This document shows, piece after piece, positions 22,246 through 34,200 of a DNA stretch of 64,000 nt. Numbering within the stretch: the first letter of the stretch is position 1; each line of letters starts with the position of its first letter. The notes under the pieces are model-generated. The model did no database searches, had not been told where the DNA came from, and saw nothing but the letters and a program-made list of their open reading frames with translations. The stretch is taken from positions 37,827,356 through 37,891,355 of the forward strand of contig OY855907.1 in the NCBI GenBank assembly GCA_963693305.1. The letters run 5' to 3'. The stretch is from Meandrina meandrites. Its lineage: Eukaryota; Cnidaria; Anthozoa; Scleractinia; Meandrinidae. The position numbers and the translations under genes were made by a program.

Positions 22246-25200
22246 TTACACTGGGGAAGGAGACCGCGCGGTCTTGGGAACTTCTAACATCACCGAAGGT
22301 CTTCGAAGAGATGCCGCGCTGATTACTGAACCAGCCCGGGACCTCGCTCTTAAACTGGTCCGTGAGCCCCTTGCACTGTCCATTGACTGGTACGTAGTGC
22401 CTTTTATAAGCGCCTGTTTGATGCTCTCGTCCATGCCAGCAACGCCCATTTCACCGAATACCTAACGGGGAATGGGAGGGGATATGATATGATACGTTAA
22501 ATAATTTTTAAAAGCTTCATTATGGATTCCATAACGTAAGATTACTGAAGTTATTTTGTTGTACACGCTTGCAACCACTGGACAATAAGCGGCCACTAAA
22601 TCATTCTGCGAGTATATATGCACTAATATACGTCCTTGTCAGTCAGTCAGTCAGTCAGTCAGTCAGTCAGTCAGTCAGTCAGTCAGTCAGTCAGTCAGTC
22701 AGTCAGTCAGTCAGTTAAGCAACGACAGACTCTAGAAAGCTGGTACACAAACTTAGAACAAACGCCTATCAACAGATGTCAACAGCTACCGGCACCTTAG
22801 AAACGACTAATTAACGACATAAACAAAGCCGACGAACAGACCACAAACAGAACGACTTAATATGACTGACAATAGACGGATCGAAACTGACCAATTACTG
22901 CTGACAAACTGAACACGAGTCTTACAGCCAATAACATCACAGCTAAACTGACCAATCAGTTTCAACGGACCAGACTTATAACATCATCGACTGACAACAA
23001 CTTTTCACTTGACTCTGAAGATGACTTCCGCACAGGTTGTCGAAACGTCAGTCACTAACAACAGTTCTTCTCAGAACTACTCTCGCCCGGACGATCATAC
23101 TGAACGAACTAAGCAGTCTGTCTGCCTGTCTGCCTGTCAGCCTTTCAGCCTCCAGTCATTAAGTGAAGCAGCAAATCAATTACAAGATTAAGCAAGCCAA
23201 TCATTCAATCGTTCGCTCGCTCGCTCGAGCGAGCGAGCGATCGATCCATCGATCCATCCATCAATCAATCAGTTAATTATTCAAGCGATCATTTATTCGC
23301 GCATTCTTTCCTTCCTTTGTTCACTCGTTCATTCCTTAATTTTATCGATCACAAGAGCAACCAACACAACATTCACTAACCTCCACAATAGCGCCATCAG
23401 GCAGCCTGAGAAAGTGCCGGTACAGTTCTCTTAAGCCGTCCAAGTGGATCGTGTGGACAGACACATGACTCGTGATCTCACGGTGCCCAGTCTTCTTTCG
23501 GTCCGACGCCCCCATATCTGACTCGTCAATCTATTAAGCAAGAAACTGGGTCAAATTATGTGGTAACACAGCTTTACTCGAGCCCAGTCACTGAGAAGCA
23601 TTATCGTGAAAACTACCCATGTGAGAAGATAGTAGCAACAAGCCAGGGAAAAGATATTTCAGAAAATACAGCCCAGATCAACCGAACAAACTCTGTGCAT
23701 GAAACAAGTAAATCTGTAGACACACGGCTGACTGCAAGAGAGTTCGGCGTGATGACGTAGTACTACAGACATTCATATAGTACTTTGCTAATCACCTCCG
23801 AGTTAACCAATCAGCGCGCGCGGACAGTAAGACACTACCTCTGTGGAACCTCTATTTTCATTCGCCCGCTGTAAACACTACCTCTATTGTTATCCAGGGC
23901 TAGGGGCATTGTTATGAGCTGTTATCTATTGTTTAAAGAACCAATGAAGTATCTCGTTCCGAGAGGTAGTGGGCGACCCCGCGCGGAAAGCACTATTCAC
24001 TTGTGTGGTATATACTAATACTCCTTATTGGTTGTTAGAAGAACAAAGCGCGGGAAAAATAAAACGCGGGAAGAATACGGCGCGGGAAGAACAAAATCTG
24101 GGAAAAATAAAGTGCGCTAAAATAGAACACACCTGCTCCTCTTCCCAGATGTAATCATACACAGCAACTTTCCTTCTCTCGCCTTCTTCTCCTCGCCACT
24201 GTTCCGCTTTTTTGCTTACATAGCTCAGCTCAACGTTGGAGATTTCCAGATCGTAGGGAATAAAAAACTCGTCTTCTCGTGCGTGTAGACGGTGGTACAC
24301 ATCCATGAGCCTGCCGTTGTTGTGAAGTCGCAGGAAGTACATGTACAACACTGAAGACGCGGTGAAGAGAGTCACCACGTACAGAAAGATGGTCAACACA
24401 ATCCCCACGGCGCCATTACCGTCAAATCGGAAGAAATGCCAGTAGAGTTTGAAGGCGTCTCCTATAGGAACATCCCCTCCTACGTTCAAAAACCTACAAC
24501 ACATGCAAATTCTCATAACTGTTTTGCATACATTTACTACAATATTCTATGGAGAATTCGGTTTTCAATCAAGTTTTTCTTTTACATGACCAGGTCCCTA
24601 AAAATGATCAATTTCTAGATTCTCCATAAGTCTGGCATGTGCAAATAATGATAATTTCACAGCAACTGACAATTCTCGAGCGCTCATTGGTCGAGAACAA
24701 TATCGATTGCCGTATACACCATGAGAAAGACCTAACATGTAACGCAGCGCAAGTTTGTTTTCAACACAAGCTATTTACAAACCATTTATAGTTATTATTC
24801 AGTCGCGAATAGTTTTCTTAATTAAATGATTTTTTTTTTTTAAATATAAAGCAGGCTTTTTGTCCGTCAGGCGTGGTCGATCCCCAAACAATTCTTCACA
24901 CTTTCAGGGAAATTCTCATTGCTATTGAAAAAAAAAAAATCGCTCGCATTTTGCCCTGGTCTAATACTCTTATAACGCCTCGGTGTCATAGGGCACCCAT
25001 GAGGAAGACTAGACTGGACACTCTTATAGACAATGGAAACTGTTCAAAACTCAAATGGAACCACAGGCGAGTGGTTTCACTGCAAAGCTTCGAAATTTTC
25101 TGATGTCTTTTTTAAGGCCTATACGTGTGTAGACCATGGAAAGATGTATTTGATTTGTTAAACATACCTCATAAGCGCAGAATCAACAATCAGAATCCAT

Positions 25201-28200
25201 ATTGGATCAAGGAGCACATTAATACCGTACGCCATGATGAACCGCGAGAAGATGTTAGGAGAGGTGCCAAAGAGTCGCTGAATTGCCCAGCAGAATATCA
25301 CCATCAAACAGAAGACGACAATGTTAGAGAATGGTCCTATCACCACCATACTGATCTCTTCAACCGTATTCAGCAACGTGCTTTGATAGTTAAGGTTAAC
25401 TGTGTAGGCCAGGAACTCGTACCTTGTTTTCACAGAAACAGAAAGAAAAGATTGGTTTAGAAATGGTCACGAAGAAGTGATAACATAGTCACAATACCAA
25501 TATCTCGCTGGATATTATTTAAAAGTTAGAATTTTTTTCTTAGTGTTACGCAGAAAAACTACAAATTTCGATACTTGGGGAATATGCGAGAAGACCGGTA
25601 CAGCCGATTGCGTGATGCGAAAAGTGCTTGCATCACGCAAGCCATCCCGCAAACATTTGGTTTTGGATACTGAACGAAAATTTGGATATTAAAAAAGTGT
25701 TATGGCCTGATCAATCGAGAACGATTATCGAGCTTTACGTTAGGGAGGTTACGTTTGGGAGGTGCGGTGGCCTAATGGTTAGTACGCTGGACTCCGGATC
25801 GGGCGGTCCAGGTTCGAGCCCTGACCGGGGCACTGCGTTGTGTTCTTGGGCAAGACACTTTACTCTCATAGTGCCTCTCTCCACCCAGGTGTATAAATGG
25901 GTACCGGCGAATTTACTGCTGGGGGTAACCCTGCGATGGACTAGCATCCCATCCAGGGGGGAGTAGAAATACTCCTAGTCGCTTCATGCTACGGAAACCG
26001 GGATAAGCACCGATGGGCCACTTGGCTCGTATGCAGACTTTACCTTACGTTAGTGTACTTACTTGCTGACCGGCACTAACAGAGCTTGAAGGAAAATCCA
26101 CTGTCCGCCATAATGAGTGTACAGACGAATCCACCAGGTGAAGGCAATGAGCAGTAACATGGCCCAAAACTCACGGGAACGCCATTGAGACAGGCCCAGC
26201 TCAGCCATGAGTTGACGGCCCACATATTGCATCTTCTCTCGGCCATAGTGAGGGATGTGCCCCTTATTCGACCATGGAGGCCTATGTGTGAGAATGAAAA
26301 ATGGAAAATTTAAGCCAAGTTCAAACGACAAAATATTTATGGGCGCATTGTTACAGCAGAAAATTGCCTTGCTTGGACCAAACTTAAAAGGATCAGATTC
26401 CCTTTCAAAAAATTCACAAACTTTCCCGCCTTTTATCTATTTCACGACCACCAAACAGGGCTTTTTAAGAAGCAAAAACCATTACCAGCCTTTTTTTTAC
26501 AGATACATTCAGGCAAACAGTCAGTCATATTCCCGCCCCCAGAAAAACAAGGTCGCTGATTTGTTAACAAATTAGTTTCGCCTTCTCGCGTTTGCAGCCA
26601 TGTAAGCTGCATAAAGCTTATAGAGGGCAACCATTTCCCGTCTTTTTGGCGGCTGCACAGGGAGCCAGCCATTTTCCCGCCCTTTCTGCGGCAAGTGACT
26701 GATACTTACTGTACAGTAAATGTATGCTCTTCAAGTTCTTCCAAGTGTGTTAACTTCTTTCTTTTTTTCTTTCGTGTCATAAGAGGAGTCTTTGGTAACA
26801 TGGTAAACATTTTCTTGGCGTGAACGTCCACTGGATTGTTCAAATGTTTCTGAAATAGAAAATTCATGCTTAAAGGGGCAGTATTACCAAGATTTAGTGC
26901 TACTTGAAAATCCAATGAGGGTGTTGGCATTAATGAGTCATTAATTGGAACTCCACTAATAGTTGCCTGGCGTTGCTAAAACGCACTGTACTAGTCACAA
27001 AAGTTGTTTAAAACTGGTGTGGCAAGGTTCAGTCTAAAACTTGAAAACGTCGGGACGACGTTTTCAATTTTGACAGTGTTACTTGGAGGAAAATCACCAA
27101 AAAAGCATTGATTATGGTTTGTTCACATCTTATAGATCGTGGTTATGCCTTTTTTGTCGTTTAGAGGTTTTTTTGTTGTTCAGTGAGTGCACCTTTATAA
27201 ATTCTAGCATAGTTTACACAAAAACTTAAAAGAACTTTCGTGATACTGCACCTTAAGACAATTTTATACTGTGAAATTCATACAAAACGGGATTGTTCCT
27301 GAAGTTGGCTTGTTTCAAATTCCCTAAACATTTTTCTGGACGTCTTTCTGTTGGTTTTCCAGACTTTCCAACCAATCAAAGAGCAGACAACGGCACGTGT
27401 AATTTACCACGTGACTACTTTTGAAGTATTCGTTTTCATGAACCGTTGAAACACTACAGTTACTAGATTAAATGTTACTAATGAAATATACTCGTTGGAA
27501 AGTTTTTTATATTTCATCTGATGTCACAAGAAGCCGCGTTTTTATGACAACATTTTTGTTGAAGAAATTGAAAATTTTCCAAAACTTACGTAATTAAATC
27601 GAGAAAAAGCGCAAACACTTAACAAGTATTACCAAAGTTGCTACGTCAGCGTGGCGTCAAGTTGCTTAGCAACTGTATCAATACCCCAGGTTCAGTCAAA
27701 AACAGCAATGGATATTTTGACAGTACTCAAAATACGATGCAGAAACAAAAACTAAATATCTGCTTGTTGTGTACCTTGTAATACATTCCTGGTTGGCCTT
27801 TTACTGGTCTAAACCCGTCATCTTTTTTCAACATGAGAACTTCGTCATCAGAGTAGTCTGTTCCGCTGCCTTCACTTGATGCGTCAATCTCTACCGCTTT
27901 GCGGGACATGTGCATAGTAACGGGACGGGATGCCCGTCTCTGGGACACAGCTGACCCGCGGCGCTGGTCCACGTATGAATTACGGCGCTGTCTTAAGTTT
28001 GGATCGGGCACGGTAAGAGACTGAAAATAAAAATAAATAAAAACATAAAAATACAACTGATCAATATTTGACTACTCCCGGGCTTTTGCAAACTGTCTGC
28101 CACTCTTCCAGTAACGGGAAATACACGGAAAATTCAATCAACATTCCAAAGGTCAGAGGGTACCCAACACGGTTTGCAAAACAGTTCTCGACAAATGACA

Positions 28201-31200
28201 GGAACCCTTTATTTCGGAAGTGAGGCGACAAACTTGGCAAGGATGGGATTGGATTGATCAATGAAGCGGACTTGATACTCACTGTTCGTCTGACATCCGG
28301 GACTTCCACCTGTAGATTGTGATTAGAACCCATGCCTTCCTTTTCCTCTACGGCTGTATCAACAGCAACAGTGCTTCCAAAGAAACTAGACCTGAAAATA
28401 ATTAAAGATATTTTCGGGTTGTTGTCAATTGAGAAAACTGGTTTTGGATTTTCTATATTAATAAAATCACAGTACGTGCACAATGAGTCACTGACAGCAA
28501 CTTGTAAAGGCCAAAATACGCACCCCATTATACTGAATCTACTGCCACGTCGGCTGCTGGAAGCAGACTGCGACTTGAGGTCCATTCGTGAACCAAAGAT
28601 GGGTTCCTCCCCGTCGATGTTCTCTTCATCAATGTTTGTACGTGATGGGTAGCTAAGGATCCCTGACGTAAACTGCAGTTCAACTTCATATTCCTTCTGA
28701 CCAGCCATATACCTAGACAAAGAAAGAATACAATGTTTTCCATAAATAAAGGCACTTTCCAAACACACCGGTAATAATCTCTGCTGTCATTAGCAAGAAG
28801 TTGCCTGAGGAATATTGCTACTCCACGGATGGCATGCTAGTTCCATGGCTGCAAACAACAGTTGGTCATTGGACAATGGCCGACCAAAATTTGCAACCAA
28901 TGGACCAATGTTCTGCATTAACAAAACATAAGATGCGCAGGTTCGCATATCGAGCAGTACTTTAACACGACATCCGGCCTCACTTTTGTTTTGTCCGATC
29001 AAAATGGTGACTTAGTTGGACACGTCCTTTCAGTGAAAAAATTATTTGCAGCCCTGTAGTTCATAACAAGTTACTCCCCAGCTTTCTGTCAGGTTGACAC
29101 AGCAATTTGCCAGTACCCATTTACACTGAGGGGAGAGATCTAGGGACACTGTGAGGCTTAGGTATTCATTTATCCAATAACATACATATAGTTATATTCC
29201 AATTTTGTTTTGCAAACTGAAAATAAATCCCCTCAATAATTACAACATTGTTTCTCTTGTTCTTGGTAGTAATGTAATGCAGCCTTACCGGGGTAGTTTG
29301 ACAATCTCAAAATACAGGTTACACAACCAGTTTTCAAGGTCATCTGCCATAAGTTCTTCAATTTTCTCATGTTTATCAATGGTGGGGTCCATGTCACCTC
29401 GAAGAAATGGTGCCTTGTATCTGGAAATAAGTTAAGTGAATTCTTACTTGTACCTTGGGAGCATAAGCATCAATCAATCATCACAGGGTGTTCACAGGTA
29501 TGACAAGCACAATCACGGTGCAACATGTACAGGTGCAATGCCCTTTGATGTTCTTCTGCACACACGCATGCTTATGCTCGCGTTGCACTGAAATACTTCC
29601 AGCCTTGAGAGGTTGCCATGAGACTAAAAACAGGAGAGGTTCTATCTGCAATATTTTTTTCATTGGCAATGGAATAATTCTAAGTAAGCATAATTACAAG
29701 GACATAAAGAGAAAAGTTTCCCTTCTTATGCTTCCCTTGCCCCAGTTTACACGTTTATACTCATTATAAAGAGAGGAGGGCTCATTTTTTGCTGGGCTAG
29801 TGTTAGAATTTTACAGTAAACAGAGGTGGTATTCAAGTGAAAGCTTTTTACGACAATTTATTGTCTTTTACTCACTTTCCATCCACAATGTTAAATTCTC
29901 CATCACAAATGGGAAAACATCCCCACCCTACGACCCTGTCTGTAGCTGTAACACCCCCCCTGAGAATGAACAGCTCAAAGACCAGAATCATGCCGGGACG
30001 GACATCAGGTCTGGAGGGACACACTGTAAACACACTCTGGTCAATCTGGAAATGGAGTACAGTGACAAATGTTATCATATGCAACATTATATTAGCACAA
30101 CATATTCTACCCATATAAGTTCAAATTTTTTTTTCGCACAACTACAAAGTGTCAGCACTATCAAGATTCAGTTTCAGTGGTTCAAAATTGACACAGCTCA
30201 AAAACCCACCTTGACTTCTATATTAAAGAACTCCCCATCATGTTGAAGTGGCAATGTTGCCCCACCCCATTGCTGGCCCTTTAGATTGGACCATTTTAGA
30301 ACATGGCCACCCAAACGATCATACAGTGACACCATGAGGACATAGCGACCACCTGAAGGGAGAAAGAAAGAAAATCCTCACATTATTAATATGGAGGCTG
30401 TAGTGCCACTGATTGGTTTAGGGCAGATTTTTTCTAAAGAATTTTTTCTGACACTCTTCTGGTCAAAGGCTTCCCAAATGTCAACATATAAGTTCTTTCA
30501 CTAATCATTATACAATTATTTTAAAACTAGTCGAGAGAATTTGTAAAATATCAACACAATTTCTTTGGTGATCATTTTCTTAACTCTCCTGACCTAATTG
30601 CTTGACTGTGTACTCAATAGGCAAGGAGAAATTAGGTGTTAGTAAATGTTTAGGAATTACAGATAAATACACAGCAGCAGAAATTTGTTTTAACCTGGTA
30701 GCTTGTCCTTCACTCCTCTTAGACACTTGAGCTTGATTTGAATTGGCTGCGGTGTTCTGTTCCAGTCCACTTTCCAGCGACGCCCTTTGCTTCCACCATA
30801 CTGACCATCAGCAAGCATCAGATCTCCATACATGGCCTGGAGAATAAAGCACAAAGTTTAACCCTAATGCTAAGTACGTAGGTAGGTAGGTAGGTAGGTA
30901 GGTAGGGAGGCAGGTGGGTAGATAGATAGGTAGGTAGGTAGGTAGGTAGGTAGGTAGGCAGGTGGGTACATAGATAGGTAGGTAGGTAGGTAGATAGGTA
31001 GGTAGGTAGGTAGGTAGGTGGGTAGGTAGATAGGTAGGTAGGTAGGTAGGTAGGTAGGCAGGTGGGTAGATAGATAGGTAGGTAGGTAGGTAGGTAGATA
31101 GGTAGGTAGGTAGGTAGGTAGGTAGGTAGGTAGGTAGGTAGGTAGGGAGGCAGGTGGGTAGATAGATAGGTAGGTAGGTAGGTAGGTAGGTAGGTAGGTA

Positions 31201-34200
31201 GGCAGGTGGGTACATAGATAGGTAGGTAGGTAGGTAGATAGGTAGGTAGGTAGGTAGGTAGGTAGGGGGGTAGGTAGATAGGTAGGTAGGTAGGTAGGTA
31301 GGTAGGTAGGTAGGTAGGCAGGTGGGTAGATAGATAGGTAGGTAGGTAGGTAGATAGGTAGGTAGGTAGGTAGATAGGTAGGTAGATAGGTAGGTAGGTA
31401 GATAGGTAGGTAGGTAGGTAGATAGGTAGGTAGGTAGGTAGGCAGGTGGGTAGGTAGATAGGTAGGTAGGCAGATAGGTAGGTAGGTAGGTAGGCAGATA
31501 GGTAGGTAGGTAGGTAGGCAGGTAGGTAGGCAGGTAGGTGGGTAGGTAGGTAGGTAGGTAGGCAGGTGGGTAGGTAGGTAGGTAGGCAGGTAGGTAGGTA
31601 GGTAGGTAGGTAGGGTGGTAGGTAGGTAGGTAGGTAGGTAGGTAAGTAGGTAGGTAGGTACAGTGTAGGTAGGTAGGTAGGTAGGCAGGTGGGTAGGTAG
31701 GTAGGTAGGCAGGTAGGTAGGTAGGTAGGTAGGTAGGTAAGTAGGTAGGTAGGTACAGTGTAGGTAGGTAGGTAGGTAGGCAGGTGGGTAGGTAGGTAGG
31801 TAGGTAGCGAGGTAGGTAGGTAGGTAGGTAGGTTGGTAGGTAGGCAGGTGGGTAGGTAGGTAGGTAGGTAGGCAGGTAGGTAGGTAGGTAGGTAGGTAGG
31901 TAGGTAGGTAGGTAGGTAAGTAGGTAGGTAGGTACAGTGTAGGTAGGTAGGTAGGTAGGCAGGTGGGTAGGTAGGTAGGTAGGTAGCGAGGTAGGTAGGT
32001 AGGTAGGTAGGTAGGTAGGTAGGTAGGTAGGCAGGTGGGTAGGTAGGTAGGTAGGTAGGTAGGTAGGTAGGCAGGTAGGTAGGTTGGTAGGTAAGTAGAC
32101 AGGCAGGTAGGTAGGTAAGTAGGTAGGTAGGTAGGCAGGTAGGCAGGCAGGTGGGTAGGTAGGTAGGCAGGCAGGTAGGTAGGTAGGTAGGTAGGTAGGT
32201 AGGTAGGCAGGTAGGTAGGCAGGCAGGTGGGTAGGTAGATAGGTAGGAAGGCAGGCAGGTAGGCAGGTAGGCAGGCAGGTGGGTAGGTAGGTAGGCAGGT
32301 AGGTAGGCAGGTAGGCAGGTAGGCAGGCAGGTGGGTAGGTAGGTAGGTAGGTAGGCAGGCAGGTAGGTAGGTAGGTAGGTAGGTAGGCAGGTAGGTAGGT
32401 GGGTAGGTAGGTAGGTAGGTAGGTAGGAAGGCAGGTAGGTAGGTAGGTAGGTAGGCAGGTAGGTGGATAGGTAGGTAGGTGGGTAGAGAAGTAGGTAGGC
32501 AGGTAGGTAGGAAGGTAGGTAGGTAGGTAGGTAGATAGGTAGGTAGGTAGGTGGGTAGGTAGGTAGGTAGGTGGGTAGGTAGGTAGGTAGGCAGGCAGGT
32601 GGGTAGGTAGGTAGGCAGGTAGGTAGGCAGGTAGGCAGGCAGGTGGGTAGGTAGGTAGGTAGGTAGGCAGGCAGGTAGGTAGGTAGGTAGGTAGGTAGGC
32701 AGGTAGGTAGGTGGGTAGGTAGGTAGGTAGGTGGGTAGGTAGGTAGGTAGGTGGGTAGGTAGGTAGGTAGGTAGGTAGGTAGGAAGGCAGGTAGGTAGGT
32801 AGGTAGGTAGGTAGGCAGGTAGGTGGATAGGTAGGTAGGTGGGTAGAGAAGTAGGTAGGCAGGTAGGTAGGAAGGTAGGTAGGTAGGTAGGTAGATAGGT
32901 AGGTAGGTAGGTGGGTAGGTAGGTAGGTAGGTGGGTAGGTAGGTAGGTAGGCAGGTAGGTAGGTAGGCAGGTGGGTAGGTAGGTAGGTAGTTAGGTAAGT
33001 AGGTAGGTAGGTAGGAGAGTAGGTAGGCAGGTGGGTAGGTAGGTAGGTAGTTAGGTAGGTAGGCAGGCAGGTAGGAAGGTAGGTAGGTAAGTAGGTATTT
33101 AGGTAGGCAGATAGGTAGGCAGGCAGGTGGGTAGGTAGGTAGGCAGATAGGTCGGTAGGTAGGTAGGTAGGTAGGTAGGTAGGTAGGTAGGTAGGTAGGA
33201 AGGCAGATAGGTAGGTAGGCAGGCAGGTGGGTAGGTAGGTGTAGGTAGGTAGGTAGACAGACAGGCAGGCAGGTATGTTAAGTCTGTGTTCAAGTCTAGT
33301 GGCCCCTCAGGCTAGCAGTTATCCTGGTATCAGTGTGGCATGAAGCAACCAGAACTATTTGACTGTACTTTCCCTGGATGGGATGCTAGTCTATCGCAAC
33401 ATTAAATTTGCCAGTACCCTCTTTATACTTCCGGGTGGGGAGAGGCACTGTGAGAGTAAAGTGTCTTACCTGAGAACACAAACACAGTGACCCTGGTGAG
33501 AGCTTGAGTACACAACAGTAATGATAGCCCCTTTAATTGCTGTTGTTTCCTTGCATGTTAGTTGATCAGACTTGAGGCACAATCCATGTCGATTTTCATT
33601 CTCAATAATTTTGTTCTGGCTTAAATACTTGCCTTCACTTCTCCTCTTCTTGCCGTCAGTGCCTTCAGCAGTTGTTCTTCTGCTCTGCGGAATGCTCTAT
33701 GAATCCTGTTCTGTATCAATCGATCTTGCTGCATCATAAGATCCTGAAATTCCAACAAAAACAGAAATTTAAAAAATCTACTTATACATACAAACAAAAT
33801 TCTAGGCACAGTAAAAATTGTAGTTGGGAAGTTTGAAGCTATAATGTCACAAACAATCAGTGTCTAACAAGGAAATGTGAACATGAACATAATCACATTT
33901 CCATCACAAAAATAACAACTTCCCTTAAAAGCAGCAACCCTCCCAAAAATCAAATTTCCCTGATTAATTAAATACAAAATGTCAGATGTCAGGCCTCCAG
34001 CCTCTACTTCCAAAACAAAGGCATCGCTGACATCACACTGACCTGAAATGTTTCTTCCATCACATTGGGTGGTGGACAAGTGGGGGGTTATTAGTGGGTT
34101 TTATTTAATATATTATCTCACAGTAAACAAGTGAAATATTTGACAAGCTCACCTCTCTTTGCTGCAGACGCTTGCGTTTCTCTCTCATCACTTTCATGAC

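Noticed and set aside
22638..23275. CRISPR-like or palindromic array
   Set aside because: (CAGT)n and CGCT/AGCG runs are simple microsatellites in an animal intron, without spacers.
30808..33293. Long open frames of YLPT-type repeats on the minus strand
   Set aside because: Any frame through a TAGG/CCTA repeat stays open; this is the satellite in an intron, not a protein.
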